From: Microbacterium pseudoresistens
GTDB lineage: Bacteria; Actinomycetota; Actinomycetes; Actinomycetales; Microbacteriaceae
DNA length: 64,000 bases
Direction of reading: 5' to 3'
Assembly: GCF_013409745.1 (NCBI RefSeq)
Contig: NZ_JACCBH010000001.1
Span: forward strand, 1,550,001-1,614,000
Shown: positions 49,757-60,187 of the stretch, in pieces
Numbering within the stretch: position 1 is the first letter of the stretch
Layout: each line of letters begins with the position of its first letter
Translations under genes and position numbers: made by a program
The notes under the pieces: generated by a model
The model's database searches: none
Told to the model about the DNA's origin: nothing
What the model saw: only the letters and a program-made list of their open reading frames with translations

Positions 49757-51760
49757 GTGAAGAAATCATTCCGTAGAGCAGGACAGGTCGCCGCTGTCGG
49801 CGTCGCTGCTGCACTCGCCGGCGGAGGGCTGATCGTCACTCCCGCATTCGCGAGCGACGTCCAGACCGAGACGGCGCCGGTGCTCGGCGATCAGTACGAC
49901 GCCTTTGCGACGTCGCTGCTGACCGAGCACGCCGACGTCGTCAACGGCGTGGGCTTCAACGGATCCGACATCGTCGTGTCCGTGACCGATGACGAGAAGG
50001 CGGCCGCGGCCAAGGAGCTGCTCGCCGAGTACTCGAACATCGTCATCAAGAACCGCGGCTACGTCCAGGCTCAGACGACGGATGACGTCGTCGGTGGCGC
50101 CGGGCTCATCAACGAGAACGCCAGTGCGGTCTGCTCGTTCGGATTCAGCGGTTGGTCGCCGAGCGGCGACCCCATCATCCTCAGCGCCGGTCACTGCGGT
50201 GAGGTGGGCGACGTCGTGACGCGCTCGCTGCCCAGCGACGACGACGCTCCGTACTTCCCCGGCGAGGAGCCCACGTACACCGTGACCCGCTTCGGCGACG
50301 TCGGCTCGTTCGAGTTCTCGCAGTGGGGCGGCCCCGGTGGAAGCGCCGGATCGGCCGGCGACCTGACCTCGACCGACATCTCCGCGATCTCGGTCGACAA
50401 CTCCGCCCTCAACCTGCTGCCGAAGGTCACCGACTGGAGCAGCTGGGAGAGCGAGGACCTCTCGACTTCCGGCACCGCGATCACCTCTGTGGGCACGGTC
50501 GCTGTCGGCGACTCGATCTTCCGCTCCGGTCGCTCGACCGGCAAGCAGGAGGGCTCGGTCACCGAGATCCAGTCGTACGTCAACGTGTGTGAAGACGTCA
50601 CGACCGACCCGCCGACCAACTGCCACGTCGTCTACGGCTTCTGGACCGACGCGGTCAGCCGCGGCGGCGACTCCGGCGGTTCGTTCGTCAAGGGCAACGC
50701 CGCGGTCGGCGTGCTCTCGGGCGGCAACGGCACCGAGTCGTTCGCGACCGACCTGTCCAACGCCCTCGTCCAGGCCGACGGCTACACCGTCATGCTCGAC
50801 CTGGCCGAGCCGGCCGTGACCTCCCCCGCTTCGGGTTCGACCGTTGCACCGGGTGCCACCATCTCCGGCACGGGCCCCGCGGGCCTCACGCTGACCGGGT
50901 TCGGCAGCGACATCGTCATCGGCGATGACGGCAACTGGACCGCCACGGCTCCGAGCGAGCCCGGCACCCACGACTTCACCCTCCAGGTGAAGGACGCGGG
51001 CTACAACAAGTCCGACACCGTGCCGTACTCGATCAAGGTCGAAGCCGCTGCCATCGCCTCGCCGGTGATCACCTCGCCGGCCGAGGGATCCGAGGTCACC
51101 GGCCCGCAGGTCACCATCTCGGGCACCGGCGCCGCAGGCGCCACGATCGAGCTGACCGGTGACGTCACCGGCACCACCACGGTCGCCGACGGCGGCACCT
51201 GGTCGATCATCGGCGACGCCGAGTACGGCGCTGCCGAGGTCACCGCGACCCAGACGCTGGGCGCCGACGTGCAGACGACGAACGTCAGCTTCACGGTCGT
51301 CCAGGCCGCGCTGGCCGCTCCGGTCATCACCAGCCCGGCCAACGGCGCTGAGCTGACCACGTCGCCGTCTGCGATCACCGGCACCGGTGTCGCCGGCGCC
51401 GAGGTCGAGGTCAGCCTCGGCAACGGTTCCTCGGGTGACACGCTCCCGCCCGTGACGGTCGACGCCGAGGGCAACTGGGCTGTCGAGGTGAGCAACCAGC
51501 TCGCCGAGGGCACCTACACGATCGGCGCCTCGCAGTCGCTGAACGGTGAGACGAGCGCGGTGGTCTCCTCGACCTTCACGATCGTCGCCGCCACCACCCC
51601 GACCCCGACCCCGACGGACGACCCCAACGGTCAGCTCCCCGGTACGGGTGCCGACGGTGGAGCGCTGCTCGGCACGGGCATCGTCGGTGGGGCACTCGTG
51701 CTCATCGCCGGCTCGGTCCTGCTGATCGCGCGCATGCGCCGCAACGCCGCCGCGGAGTAA
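49757..51760 (+). CDS. Secreted trypsin-like serine protease with Ig-like repeats and LPXTG anchor
   Basis: 667 residues from a GTG. A signal peptide (to about residue 32) and a pro-region precede an S1-type protease domain: SAGHC (His), GDSGGS (Ser), and an Asp expected near STDISAIS. Three repeated Ig-like domains begin PAVTSPASGSTVAPG, PVITSPAEGSEVTG and PVITSPANGAELTT. The C-terminus has LPGTG, a hydrophobic helix and RMRRN, a sortase sorting signal. The layout resembles streptogrisin-type alpha-lytic proteases fixed to the cell wall. Its substrate is unknown. Confidence 0.87.
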   Translation: MKKSFRRAGQVAAVGVAAALAGGGLIVTPAFASDVQTETAPVLGDQYDAFATSLLTEHADVVNGVGFNGSDIVVSVTDDEKAAAAKELLAEYSNIVIKNRGYVQAQTTDDVVGGAGLINENASAVCSFGFSGWSPSGDPIILSAGHCGEVGDVVTRSLPSDDDAPYFPGEEPTYTVTRFGDVGSFEFSQWGGPGGSAGSAGDLTSTDISAISVDNSALNLLPKVTDWSSWESEDLSTSGTAITSVGTVAVGDSIFRSGRSTGKQEGSVTEIQSYVNVCEDVTTDPPTNCHVVYGFWTDAVSRGGDSGGSFVKGNAAVGVLSGGNGTESFATDLSNALVQADGYTVMLDLAEPAVTSPASGSTVAPGATISGTGPAGLTLTGFGSDIVIGDDGNWTATAPSEPGTHDFTLQVKDAGYNKSDTVPYSIKVEAAAIASPVITSPAEGSEVTGPQVTISGTGAAGATIELTGDVTGTTTVADGGTWSIIGDAEYGAAEVTATQTLGADVQTTNVSFTVVQAALAAPVITSPANGAELTTSPSAITGTGVAGAEVEVSLGNGSSGDTLPPVTVDAEGNWAVEVSNQLAEGTYTIGASQSLNGETSAVVSSTFTIVAATTPTPTPTDDPNGQLPGTGADGGALLGTGIVGGALVLIAGSVLLIARMRRNAAAE

Positions 51761-51779
51761 TCCCCGGCAGCACGCACTG

Positions 51780-51819
51780 ACGGAAAGCGCGTCCCCGCAC
51801 CGGGGGCGCGCTTTCCGCG
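51780..51819 (+). terminator. Strong hairpin terminator after the protease gene
   Basis: CGGAAAGCGCGTCCCC pairs with GGGGCGCGCTTTCCG around a six-base loop, with a single bulge. It starts 20 bases after the stop. Confidence 0.75.
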
Positions 51820-51846
51820 TGTTCGCGGCGTGTCGTCCTGCCGCAT

Positions 51847-51876
51847 TTGACCGGCGAGGTTAGGCCGGATTACCAT
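51847..51876 (+). promoter_or_regulatory. Promoter of the str operon
   Basis: TTGACC at 51847-51852 and TACCAT at 51871-51876 with 18-base spacing. A leader of about 155 bases follows before rpsL. I saw no recognised riboswitch in it. Confidence 0.6.
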
Positions 51877-52039
51877 GGACGGGAACACGTGCGCTCCGGC
51901 GTGCGCGAAAGGGCGCCGACACTCGTCGGATCCGCCCCCACGGCATACCCACCAACACAGCACACCCATTCCGGTGTGCCGGCGGGTCATGATGTGAAAT
52001 CCATCACGCTGTCACCGTGCAGCACTATGAGGAGAGAAC

Positions 52040-52408
52040 GTGCCAACCATTCAGCAGTTGGTTCGCAAGGGTCGCTCGCCCAAGGTCACCAAGACCAAGG
52101 CACCCGCCCTGAAGTCGAACCCCCAGCAGGCCGGCGTGTGCACCCGCGTGTACACGACCACCCCGAAGAAGCCGAACTCGGCGATGCGCAAGGTCGCCCG
52201 TGTGAAGCTGCGCAACGGCACCGAGGTCACCGCCTACATCCCCGGCGAGGGCCACAACCTGCAGGAGCACTCGCTCGTGCTGGTCCGCGGCGGTCGTGTG
52301 AAGGACCTCCCCGGTGTGCGCTACAAGATCGTCCGCGGTGCCCTGGACACCCAGGCCGTCAAGAACCGTAAGCAGGCTCGTTCCCGCTACGGCGCCAAGA
52401 AGGGTTGA
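52040..52408 (+). CDS. rpsL: 30S ribosomal protein S12
   Basis: 122 residues from a GTG with GAGGAGAG upstream. [29 protein letters not shown] and [14 protein letters not shown] are diagnostic. S12 sits at the decoding centre. The Lys residues in KKPNSA and GRVKDLP that mutate in streptomycin resistance are the wild-type ones here. It is the first gene of the str operon, five bases before rpsG. Confidence 0.99.
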   Translation: MPTIQQLVRKGRSPKVTKTKAPALKSNPQQAGVCTRVYTTTPKKPNSAMRKVARVKLRNGTEVTAYIPGEGHNLQEHSLVLVRGGRVKDLPGVRYKIVRGALDTQAVKNRKQARSRYGAKKG

Positions 52409-52413
52409 GTTAG

Positions 52414-52884
52414 ATGCCTCGTAAGGGTCCCGCCCCCAAGCGCCCCGTCGTCAACGACCCGGTCTACGGCGCACCGATCGTCACCTCGCTGGTGAACAAG
52501 ATCCTCGTCGACGGCAAGAAGTCGCTCGCCGAGTCGATCGTCTACGGCGCCCTCGCCGGTGTCAACGCCAAGAACGGCGAGGATGCTGTCGCCACGCTGA
52601 AGAAGGCGCTCGACAACGTGCGCCCCACGCTCGAGGTCCGCAGCCGCCGCGTCGGCGGCTCGACCTACCAGGTTCCGGTCGAGGTCAAGCCGCACCGCGC
52701 GAACACCCTCGCCTTGCGCTGGCTCGTCAGCTACGCGAAGAGCCGTCGTGAGAAGACCATGACCGAGCGTCTCCAGAACGAGATCCTGGACGCCTCGAAC
52801 GGTCTGGGTGCCGCGGTCAAGCGCCGCGAGGACACCCACAAGATGGCCGAGTCGAACCGCGCGTTCGCTCACTACCGCTGGTAA
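52414..52884 (+). CDS. rpsG: 30S ribosomal protein S7
   Basis: 156 residues. [19 protein letters not shown] and [20 protein letters not shown] are characteristic. S7 starts assembly of the 30S head and contacts tRNA in the E site. Second gene of the str operon, followed by a hairpin before fusA. Confidence 0.99.
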   Translation: MPRKGPAPKRPVVNDPVYGAPIVTSLVNKILVDGKKSLAESIVYGALAGVNAKNGEDAVATLKKALDNVRPTLEVRSRRVGGSTYQVPVEVKPHRANTLALRWLVSYAKSRREKTMTERLQNEILDASNGLGAAVKRREDTHKMAESNRAFAHYRW

Positions 52885-52916
52885 GACACCTCACCGCGTC
52901 TCGTCACGCTGAATAT

Positions 52917-52954
52917 CGCCCGCTCACCGACCCCGTCCGGCCGGTGAGCGGGCG
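52917..52954 (+). terminator. Perfect 13-base hairpin between rpsG and fusA
   Basis: CGCCCGCTCACCG (52917-52929) pairs exactly with 52942-52954 around a 12-base loop. It may attenuate or process the transcript between the ribosomal protein genes and fusA. Confidence 0.7.
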
Positions 52955-53005
52955 CAGCGAGACGGAACGCCACTGATCGCAATCTTCGAGATAAGGAAGA
53001 GTCCC

Positions 53006-55120
53006 GTGGCACAAGACGTGCTCACCGACCTGAGCAAGGTCCGCAACATCGGCATCATGGCGCACATCGATGCCGGTAAGACCACCACGACCGAGCGCAT
53101 CCTGTTCTATACGGGTGTGAACCACAAGCTCGGCGAGACCCACGACGGTGCGTCGACCACCGACTGGATGGAGCAGGAGAAGGAGCGCGGCATCACGATC
53201 ACTTCTGCCGCCGTGACCTGCTTCTGGAACGGCAACCAGATTAACATCATCGACACCCCCGGCCACGTGGACTTCACCGTCGAGGTGGAGCGTTCGCTCC
53301 GCGTCCTCGACGGTGCCGTCGCCGTCTTCGACGGCAAGGAGGGCGTCGAGCCCCAGTCCGAGACCGTGTGGCGTCAGGCCGACAAGTACGGCGTTCCGCG
53401 CATCTGCTTCGTCAACAAGATGGACAAGCTCGGCGCCGACTTCTACTACACCGTCGACACGATCATCAACCGCCTGGGCGCCAAGCCGCTCGTGCTCCAG
53501 CTGCCGATCGGCGCCGAGAACGACTTCATCGGCGTCGTGGACCTCATCGAGATGCGCGCGCTGGTGTGGCCTGGCGACTCCAAGGGCGATGTCACCATGG
53601 GTGCGTCGTACGAGATCCAGGACATCCCGGCCGACCTCAGGGACAAGGCCGAGCAGTACCGTCAGCAGCTGCTCGAGACGGTCGCCGAGACCGACGAGGA
53701 GCTTCTGGAGAAGTTCTTCGGCGGCGAGGAGCTCACGGTCGCCGAGATCAAGGGCGCGATCCGCAAGCTCGTGATCGCCGACGAGATCTATCCGGTGCTG
53801 TGCGGTTCGGCGTTCAAGAACCGCGGCGTGCAGCCGATGCTCGACGCGGTCGTCGACTTCCTCCCCAACCCCCTCGACGTCGGCGCCATCGAAGCGCACG
53901 ACCCGAAGGACGAGGAGAAGGTCATCGAGCGTCACCCCGACGCGAACGATCCGTTCTCGGCGCTGGCCTTCAAGGTCGCCGTGCACCCGTTCTTCGGTCG
54001 TCTGACCTACGTGCGCGTGTACTCCGGTCACCTCGACTCCGGTTCGGCCGTCGTCAACTCGACCAAGGGCAAGAAGGAGCGCATCGGGAAGATCTTCCAG
54101 ATGCACGCCAACAAGGAGAACCCGGTCGACTCGCTCACCGCGGGCAACATCTACGCCGTCATCGGCCTGAAGGACACCACCACCGGTGACACCCTCGCCG
54201 ACCCGGCGAACCCCGTCGTGCTCGAGTCGATGACGTTCCCCGAGCCCGTCATCGAGGTCGCCATCGAGCCGAAGACGAAGGCCGACCAGGAGAAGCTGGG
54301 CACGGCGATCCAGAAGCTCGCCGAAGAGGACCCGACCTTCCGCACCGAGCTCAACCCCGAGACCGGTCAGACGACCATCAAGGGAATGGGCGAGCTGCAC
54401 CTCGACATCCTCGTCGACCGCATGAAGCGCGAGTTCCGCGTGGAGGCGAACGTCGGAAAGCCCCAGGTGGCCTACCGCGAGACGATCAAGAAGGCCGTCG
54501 AGAAGCACGACTACACCCACAAGAAGCAGACGGGTGGATCGGGTCAGTTCGCGAAGATCCAGTTCAACATCGAGCCTCTCGAGGTCACGGCCGACACGAC
54601 GTACGAGTTCGTCAACGCCGTCACCGGCGGCCGTGTGCCGCGCGAGTACATCCCCTCGGTGGACCACGGCTTCCAGGATGCGATGAACGTCGGCATCCTG
54701 GCCGGTTACCCGATGGTGGGCGTCAAGGCGACGCTCGTCGACGGTGCCGCGCACGACGTCGACTCCTCGGAGATGGCGTTCAAGATCGCCGGCTCCATGG
54801 GCTTCAAGGAGGCCGCTCGTCGTGCGAACCCGGTGCTCCTCGAGCCGCTCATGGCGGTCGAGGTGCGTACGCCGGAGGAGTACATGGGCGACGTCATCGG
54901 CGACCTGAACTCGCGTCGCGGCCAGATCCAGTCGATGGAAGACGCCCAGGGCGTCAAGGTCGTGCGCGCATCGGTGCCGCTGTCGGAGATGTTCGGCTAC
55001 ATCGGCGACCTGCGCTCGAAGACCTCGGGCCGTGCGGTCTACTCGATGGAGTTCGACAGCTACGCGGAGGTCCCGAAGGCCGTGGCCGACGAGATCGTCC
55101 AGAAGACCAAGGGCGAGTAA
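53006..55120 (+). CDS. fusA: Elongation factor G
   Basis: 704 residues from a GTG with AAGGAAGAG upstream. G1 [15 protein letters not shown], switch regions [17 protein letters not shown]3 DTPGHVDF and G4 NKMD are intact, and domain IV ([25 protein letters not shown]) is complete. It drives translocation on the ribosome with GTP hydrolysis. Third gene of the str operon, ended by a perfect hairpin. Confidence 0.99.
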   Translation: MAQDVLTDLSKVRNIGIMAHIDAGKTTTTERILFYTGVNHKLGETHDGASTTDWMEQEKERGITITSAAVTCFWNGNQINIIDTPGHVDFTVEVERSLRVLDGAVAVFDGKEGVEPQSETVWRQADKYGVPRICFVNKMDKLGADFYYTVDTIINRLGAKPLVLQLPIGAENDFIGVVDLIEMRALVWPGDSKGDVTMGASYEIQDIPADLRDKAEQYRQQLLETVAETDEELLEKFFGGEELTVAEIKGAIRKLVIADEIYPVLCGSAFKNRGVQPMLDAVVDFLPNPLDVGAIEAHDPKDEEKVIERHPDANDPFSALAFKVAVHPFFGRLTYVRVYSGHLDSGSAVVNSTKGKKERIGKIFQMHANKENPVDSLTAGNIYAVIGLKDTTTGDTLADPANPVVLESMTFPEPVIEVAIEPKTKADQEKLGTAIQKLAEEDPTFRTELNPETGQTTIKGMGELHLDILVDRMKREFRVEANVGKPQVAYRETIKKAVEKHDYTHKKQTGGSGQFAKIQFNIEPLEVTADTTYEFVNAVTGGRVPREYIPSVDHGFQDAMNVGILAGYPMVGVKATLVDGAAHDVDSSEMAFKIAGSMGFKEAARRANPVLLEPLMAVEVRTPEEYMGDVIGDLNSRRGQIQSMEDAQGVKVVRASVPLSEMFGYIGDLRSKTSGRAVYSMEFDSYAEVPKAVADEIVQKTKGE

Positions 55121-55128
55121 CGCTCTGA

Positions 55129-55160
55129 CGCCGGATCGGGCTCACGGGTCCGATCCGGCG
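55129..55160 (+). terminator. Perfect 11-base hairpin after fusA
   Basis: CGCCGGATCGG (55129-55139) pairs exactly with 55150-55160 around ten bases. It separates fusA from tuf. Confidence 0.75.
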
Positions 55161-55190
55161 GACACACAACTTCATATCGCGTCTCAAGTA

Positions 55191-55196
55191 AACTGA
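55191..55196 (+). promoter_or_regulatory. Candidate -10 element of a separate tuf promoter
   Basis: TAAACT lies 75 bases upstream of the tuf GTG, in the AT-rich stretch after the fusA terminator. No strong -35 is seen at 17-18 bases, so the call is tentative. Confidence 0.4.
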
Positions 55197-55270
55197 GAAA
55201 CATCATCCCGTAGAGATCCGGCCGCAAACCGGCGTCCGGCCGCTCTACATGACGTCCTGAGGAGGACCCA

Positions 55271-56464
55271 GTGGCTAAGGCCAAGTTCGAGCGGACCAAG
55301 CCGCACGTGAACATCGGAACGATCGGTCACGTCGACCACGGCAAGACCACGCTCACCGCAGCGATCTCGAAGACGCTCGCCGACAAGTTCCCGTCGGACG
55401 TGAACGTCCAGCGCGACTTCGACACGATCGACTCCGCTCCCGAGGAGCGCCAGCGCGGTATCACGATCAACATCTCGCACGTCGAGTACGAGACCCCCAA
55501 GCGTCACTACGCTCACGTCGACGCCCCGGGTCACGCCGACTACATCAAGAACATGATCACCGGTGCCGCCCAGATGGACGGCGCGATCCTCGTGGTCGCC
55601 GCGACCGACGGCATGATGGCCCAGACGAAGGAGCACATCCTCCTCGCCAAGCAGGTCGGCGTGCCGTACCTGCTCGTCGCGCTGAACAAGGCCGACATGG
55701 TCGACGACGAGGAGATCCTCGAGCTCGTCGAGATGGAGGTCCGCGAGGAGCTCTCCAAGCAGGGCTACCCGGGCGACGACGCTCCGGTCGTGCGCGTCTC
55801 GGGCCTGAAGGCTCTCGAGGGCGACGAGAAGTGGGTTCAGTCGGTCGTCGACCTCATGGACGCCGTCGACGAGAACATCCCCGACCCGGTGCGCGACAAG
55901 GACAAGCCGTTCCTGATGCCGATCGAGGACGTCTTCACGATCACCGGTCGTGGCACGGTCGTCACCGGTCGCGCCGAGCGCGGCACCCTGGCGATCAACT
56001 CCGAGGTCGAGATCGTCGGCATCCGCCCGACGCAGAAGACCACGGTCACGGGTATCGAGATGTTCCACAAGCAGCTCGACGAGGCCTGGGCCGGCGAGAA
56101 CTGTGGTCTGCTGCTCCGCGGCCTCAAGCGCGAGGACGTCGAGCGCGGCCAGGTCGTCGTGAAGCCGGGTTCGATCACCCCGCACACGGACTTCGAGGGC
56201 ACCGCCTACATCCTGAACAAGGACGAGGGTGGCCGTCACAACCCGTTCTACACGAACTACCGTCCGCAGTTCTACTTCCGCACCACCGACGTCACCGGCG
56301 TCATCTCGCTGCCCGAGGGCACCGAGATGGTCATGCCCGGCGACACCACCGACATGACGGTCGAGCTGATCCAGCCGATCGCCATGGAGGAGGGCCTCGG
56401 CTTCGCCATCCGTGAGGGTGGCCGCACCGTCGGCGCCGGAACGGTGACCAAGGTCATCAAGTAA
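55271..56464 (+). CDS. tuf: Elongation factor Tu
   Basis: 397 residues from a GTG with GAGGAGG upstream. [40 protein letters not shown] and the C-terminal beta domains ([22 protein letters not shown]) are complete. It delivers aminoacyl-tRNA to the ribosome as a GTP complex. It follows fusA after a terminator and probably has its own promoter as well. Confidence 0.99.
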   Translation: MAKAKFERTKPHVNIGTIGHVDHGKTTLTAAISKTLADKFPSDVNVQRDFDTIDSAPEERQRGITINISHVEYETPKRHYAHVDAPGHADYIKNMITGAAQMDGAILVVAATDGMMAQTKEHILLAKQVGVPYLLVALNKADMVDDEEILELVEMEVREELSKQGYPGDDAPVVRVSGLKALEGDEKWVQSVVDLMDAVDENIPDPVRDKDKPFLMPIEDVFTITGRGTVVTGRAERGTLAINSEVEIVGIRPTQKTTVTGIEMFHKQLDEAWAGENCGLLLRGLKREDVERGQVVVKPGSITPHTDFEGTAYILNKDEGGRHNPFYTNYRPQFYFRTTDVTGVISLPEGTEMVMPGDTTDMTVELIQPIAMEEGLGFAIREGGRTVGAGTVTKVIK

Positions 56465-56484
56465 GCGGTAGCACTGCTTCTCGC

Positions 56485-56515
56485 AGAGGGGTCGGGCCAT
56501 GTGCCCGGCCCCTCT
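56485..56515 (+). terminator. Hairpin terminator after tuf
   Basis: AGAGGGGTCGGGC pairs with GCCCGGCCCCTCT around a five-base loop, with one mismatch. It closes the str operon. Confidence 0.75.
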
Positions 56516-56625
56516 GTCGTACCCGGCGGGCTCGTGTGACGATTACTCTTCCGTCTTGGCGCGTTTGACGATAAAAAGGACTCAGGCCAGCAATCGTCTG
56601 GTGTGGGAGAGCGAAAGGGACGCCA

Positions 56626-56850
56626 ATGGGTATCGAAGACCAGATCGGTGACGCCGTGAACAAGGGCAAGGAGTTCATCGAGTCGAACAAGGAGAAGCTG
56701 GGCGACGCTCTGCACAGCGAGCAGGCCGAAGGCATCAGCGACAAGATCCTCGATGGAGTGGCCGACTTCGCGAAGAAGGTCGCCCCGGACGCCAGCGAGA
56801 AGATCGACGGAGTTCGCGACAACATCGACAAGCAGATCGGCAACGAGTGA
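56626..56850 (+). CDS. MT0933/Rv0909-type small antitoxin-like protein
   Basis: 74 residues, helical and highly charged. MGIEDQIGDAVNKGKEFIE and KILDGVADFAKKVAPDASEKIDGVRDN-like heptads match the mycobacterial MT0933/Rv0909 family. There the partner is an SRPBCC-type toxin (Rv0910). No such gene follows, so it is orphaned or acts alone. GAAAGGGA precedes the ATG. A strong hairpin follows the stop. Confidence 0.7.
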   Translation: MGIEDQIGDAVNKGKEFIESNKEKLGDALHSEQAEGISDKILDGVADFAKKVAPDASEKIDGVRDNIDKQIGNE

Positions 56851-56870
56851 GCTGACGCTCACCACCGACC

Positions 56871-56902
56871 AAGGGCGGCGCTCCTCCGGGGGAGCCGCCC
56901 TT
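56871..56902 (+). terminator. Hairpin terminator after the antitoxin-like gene
   Basis: AAGGGCGGC (56871-56879) pairs with GCCGCCCTT (56894-56902), with additional CTCC/GGAG pairing inside. Confidence 0.75.
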
Positions 56903-57006
56903 CTGCGTCGGCGCGCCTCGCATCCGTGTGTTCCGTGTCCTTCAGGTGCCCGCGTTCGCCCCTTGTTCGTCGCCTGCGGGCGGATCGGGGCACCCGAGCC
57001 GGGAGA

Positions 57007-58011
57007 TCATGGGGTCCACCCCGCTGCGCGCAGCGTCGCTCGCACTCGCCGAAGGGCCTCCGCAGGCTCGCGGTACAGACGCGCGCGCGTGATCCGCACG
57101 ATCCGCCAGCCCGCCTCCCCGTACCGTTGGTACTTGTCGATGTCCCGGTTCCACCGGTCTCGGTGCACCCGGTGGTAGTCGCCCTCGTACTCCACGGCGA
57201 CCCTGAACCGGGGGTAGGCCAGTTCACTGCAGCCCAGGAACGCACCGCGCCGGTCGCTGACGTCCACGTCGAGCGCGGGTTGGGGCAGGTCTGTGTCGCG
57301 GGTGAGCAGCAGCCGGAGGTGCGTCTCGGGGCGCGAGGCGGACCCCACGCGAATGAGCGGATGCGCTGTGCGCAACGCGGCGCTGCCGCGGCGCCGCCCC
57401 GCGGTCATCGCCGCGCGCAGCTCGTCGTGGTCGGCAAGCGGCGGTCGAAGCCGACGGCCACCAGGCCCCGGGATACGGGGATGGCGCACGATGGCATCGC
57501 CGAGCGCGACGAGATCGTCGAGGTCGAGCCGGTCGCCCATCGAGGCCCAGAGGGATGCCGGCGCGATCACCGGCATCCCGTCGGCGATCCGCACCGGCGC
57601 CAGGGCGGGGAGGAGGCGTTGGCCGCGGATGCGCCGCCCGCGCGGTGCGTTGCGGGGAGCCCATGTCGCGACCTCGAGCATCAGGGCGTGCGGCAAGTCG
57701 TCGACGCCCGAGAGCCGCGGGAAGGCCGCACGGGGCAGCGGGATGCCGAGGATGGCGGCCGCGGTCGAGCCGACGAAGAAGAACCCGGCAGGGGCTCGAA
57801 GGGCGTAGGCCGCGGCGAGACGCGAGACGAGCTGTGCCGTGTCGTCGACGAGCGGATCGTCGTCTCCGGGCACCGTCGGCTGCATCCGCACCCCGGGGAA
57901 CGGGGCGAGCAGTTCGGGGCGCCGCAGGCGTTTGGCCGTGACACCCGCGCGTTGTGCGTCGGCGATGGTGAACGCCGAACCGAGGGACGGGGGGAGCGGA
58001 GCTCTGCGCAT
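57007..58011 (-). CDS. DUF559/Vsr-type endonuclease-fold protein with AbiEi-like N-terminus
   Basis: 334 residues from the ATG at 58011; the frame is open further upstream without a better start. The first 60 residues look like the AbiEi winged-helix start (FTIADAQRAGVTAKRLRR), followed by an AbiEi-like middle. The C-terminal 110 residues are DUF559: ELAYPRFRVAVEYEGDYHR with the catalytic-type Asp/Glu, then DRWNRDIDKYQRYGEAGWRIVRI. These proteins are frequent in Microbacteriaceae, without known function. It lies alone and divergent between tuf and rpsJ. Confidence 0.7.
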   Translation of the reverse strand: MRRAPLPPSLGSAFTIADAQRAGVTAKRLRRPELLAPFPGVRMQPTVPGDDDPLVDDTAQLVSRLAAAYALRAPAGFFFVGSTAAAILGIPLPRAAFPRLSGVDDLPHALMLEVATWAPRNAPRGRRIRGQRLLPALAPVRIADGMPVIAPASLWASMGDRLDLDDLVALGDAIVRHPRIPGPGGRRLRPPLADHDELRAAMTAGRRRGSAALRTAHPLIRVGSASRPETHLRLLLTRDTDLPQPALDVDVSDRRGAFLGCSELAYPRFRVAVEYEGDYHRVHRDRWNRDIDKYQRYGEAGWRIVRITRARLYREPAEALRRVRATLRAAGWTP

Positions 58012-58541
58012 CCGAAGAGCATTGCGCGCGGAGCGTGCGTGCCGGGGCGCCCGCGCAGAACCCGGGGAGAACCCGCACGATGCGATGGCATGGGGAGGAG
58101 AACTCGGGTGCCCCGAATGGCCCGGAATCCCGCCCGACAGGGCGATGCGGGGCACCTGAGGGCGGAGGCGCGGGAGCGCGACACGCCCGGGTTTGCAGAA
58201 CGTGAATCGGGCATGGCAGAATAGACAAGTTCCACATTCCGCAGCCGTTTCGGCGTGCCGCGGATCACTGTCACGGCAGTGCACAGACGGCGCGACCGCG
58301 CAGGGTTCTGGGCCGCGGGCAGCAGAACACACAACCGACACCTCCTCACCGGGGCCCCGCCATGCGCGGGGGTCGGCATCCGGACGCCGCAAGGCACCGG
58401 GCTGACAGCAGAACAGTGGTGCAGAGGTTCTTCCACGGAAGGGCCATGCGCGTGGCGTGAAGAGCGCCGAAGTGCGTCCAATGCCCCCGCGCCCACCTGG
58501 CGCGGGTCGGTAAGACGCTGTGAAGAGAGTGAGCCAGACAA
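58012..58541 (+). promoter_or_regulatory. Leader region of the S10 operon, no gene
   Basis: These 530 bases contain no convincing coding region. A candidate promoter lies near 58192-58227 (TTGCAG, and GAATAGACA as the -10 area), about 320 bases upstream of rpsJ. The long transcribed leader could carry ribosomal-protein feedback control, as S10 leaders do in other bacteria, but I could not fold a specific structure by eye. Confidence 0.45.
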
Positions 58542-58850
58542 ATGGCGGGACAGAAGATCCGCATTCGCCTGAAGTCGTACGACCACGAGGTCATCGACAC
58601 CTCGGCACGCAAGATCGTCGACACCGTGACCCGTGCGGGCGCGACCGTCGTCGGCCCCGTGCCGCTTCCGACCGAGAAGAACGTCGTGTGCGTCATCCGG
58701 TCGCCCCACAAGTACAAGGACAGCCGCGAGCACTTCGAGATGCGCACGCACAAGCGTCTGATCGACATCGTCGACCCGACGCCCAAGGCCGTCGACTCGC
58801 TGATGCGTCTCGACCTGCCGGCTGACGTCAACATCGAGATCAAGCTGTAA
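58542..58850 (+). CDS. rpsJ: 30S ribosomal protein S10
   Basis: 102 residues. [20 protein letters not shown] and [15 protein letters not shown] are diagnostic. S10 belongs to the 30S head and also serves as NusE in antitermination. First gene of the S10 operon, 11 bases before rplC. Confidence 0.99.
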   Translation: MAGQKIRIRLKSYDHEVIDTSARKIVDTVTRAGATVVGPVPLPTEKNVVCVIRSPHKYKDSREHFEMRTHKRLIDIVDPTPKAVDSLMRLDLPADVNIEIKL

Positions 58851-58861
58851 GGGGTCTCGAC

Positions 58862-59521
58862 ATGGCTGACATCAACGCAAAGATTTCCAAGGGCATGCTG
58901 GGCACCAAGCTCGGCATGACCCAGGTGTGGAACGAGGACGGCAAGCTCGTCCCCGTCACCGTCATCGAGCTGGCGCCCAACGTGGTCACCCAGGTCCGTA
59001 CCCCCGAGAAGGACGGCTACAACGCCGTGCAGATCGCTTACGGCCAGATCGACCCGCGCAAGGTCACCAAGCCCCTCACCGCCCACTTCGAGGCCGCCGG
59101 CGTCACGCCGCGCCGTCACGTCACCGAGGTCCGCACCGCGGATGCTGCTGACTACTCACTCGGTCAGGAGATCACGGTGGACGGCACCTTCGAGTCGGGC
59201 CAGCTGGTCGACGTCGTCGGCACCAGCAAGGGCAAGGGCACCGCCGGTGTCATGAAGCGCCACAACTTCAAGGGCGTCTCCGCCTCGCACGGTGCGCACC
59301 GCAACCACCGCAAGCCCGGTTCGATCGGCGCCTCGTCGACCCCGAGCCGCGTCTTCAAGGGCATGCGCATGGCCGGCCGTATGGGTGGCGAGCGCGTGAC
59401 CGTCCTCAACCTCACGGTGCACGCCGTCGACGCCGAGAAGGGTCTGCTGCTCGTCAAGGGCGCCGTCCCCGGTGCGCGCGGCCGCATCGTCTACGTCCGC
59501 AACGCTGTGAAGGGGGCCTAG
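58862..59521 (+). CDS. rplC: 50S ribosomal protein L3
   Basis: 219 residues. [18 protein letters not shown] and [20 protein letters not shown], including the conserved Gln/His-rich region HRNHRKPGS, identify L3. It binds 23S rRNA near the peptidyl-transferase centre. It stands three bases before rplD. Confidence 0.99.
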   Translation: MADINAKISKGMLGTKLGMTQVWNEDGKLVPVTVIELAPNVVTQVRTPEKDGYNAVQIAYGQIDPRKVTKPLTAHFEAAGVTPRRHVTEVRTADAADYSLGQEITVDGTFESGQLVDVVGTSKGKGTAGVMKRHNFKGVSASHGAHRNHRKPGSIGASSTPSRVFKGMRMAGRMGGERVTVLNLTVHAVDAEKGLLLVKGAVPGARGRIVYVRNAVKGA

Positions 59522-59524
59522 TCC

Positions 59525-60187
59525 ATGGCTGACTCGACTCTCGCGCTCGACGTGCGCAGCGCCGCAGGCAAGAAGGCCGGCTCCGTGGAGCTGCCCGCCT
59601 CGGTGTTCGACGTCAAGACGAACATCCCGCTCATCCACCAGGTCGTCGTGGCGCAGCTCGCTGCGGCGCGCCAGGGAACGCACTCGACCAAGCGTCGCGG
59701 TGAGGTCTCCGGTGCCGGCCGCAAGCCCTTCAAGCAGAAGGGCACGGGTAACGCCCGTCAGGGCTCGATCCGCGCGCCGCACATGACCGGCGGTGGCATC
59801 GTCCACGGCCCCAAGCCCCGCGACTACTCGCAGCGCACCCCCAAGAAGATGATCGCCGCCGCCCTCGCGGGCGCGCTGAGCGACCGTTTCCGCGGTGAGC
59901 GCCTGCACGTCGTGGAGTCCTTCGGCATCGACGGAACCCCGTCGACCAAGGCCGCCGCGGCGTACCTCGCCGAGGTCGCCCCCTCGAAGAACGTCCTCAT
60001 CGTCACCGAGCGCGACGACGAGCTGACGGTCAAGAGCGTGCGCAACCTGCCTTACGTGCACGTGCTCAGCTTCGACCAGCTCAACGCCTACGACGTGATC
60101 GTCTCCGACGACATCGTCTTCACCAAGGCCGCCTTCGACGCGTTCGTCGCGGCGAAGTCCGGCGCGACCGAGGAGGCCTCCGCATGA
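59525..60187 (+). CDS. rplD: 50S ribosomal protein L4
   Basis: 220 residues. The exit-tunnel loop [20 protein letters not shown] and [14 protein letters not shown] are clear. L4 lines the nascent-peptide tunnel and in some bacteria represses its own operon. The stop overlaps rplW by ATGA. Confidence 0.99.
   Translation: MADSTLALDVRSAAGKKAGSVELPASVFDVKTNIPLIHQVVVAQLAAARQGTHSTKRRGEVSGAGRKPFKQKGTGNARQGSIRAPHMTGGGIVHGPKPRDYSQRTPKKMIAAALAGALSDRFRGERLHVVESFGIDGTPSTKAAAAYLAEVAPSKNVLIVTERDDELTVKSVRNLPYVHVLSFDQLNAYDVIVSDDIVFTKAAFDAFVAAKSGATEEASA

Noticed and set aside
52904..54754. Long open frame on the minus strand opposite fusA (616 codons)
   Set aside because: It mirrors the codon bias of fusA, consists of Val/Asp/Leu/Gly/Arg/His-rich low-information sequence and has no motif. 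It is a shadow of a highly expressed high-GC gene.
55184..56500. 438-codon minus-strand frame opposite tuf
   Set aside because: The same antisense shadow pattern; no ribosome-binding site or family motif.
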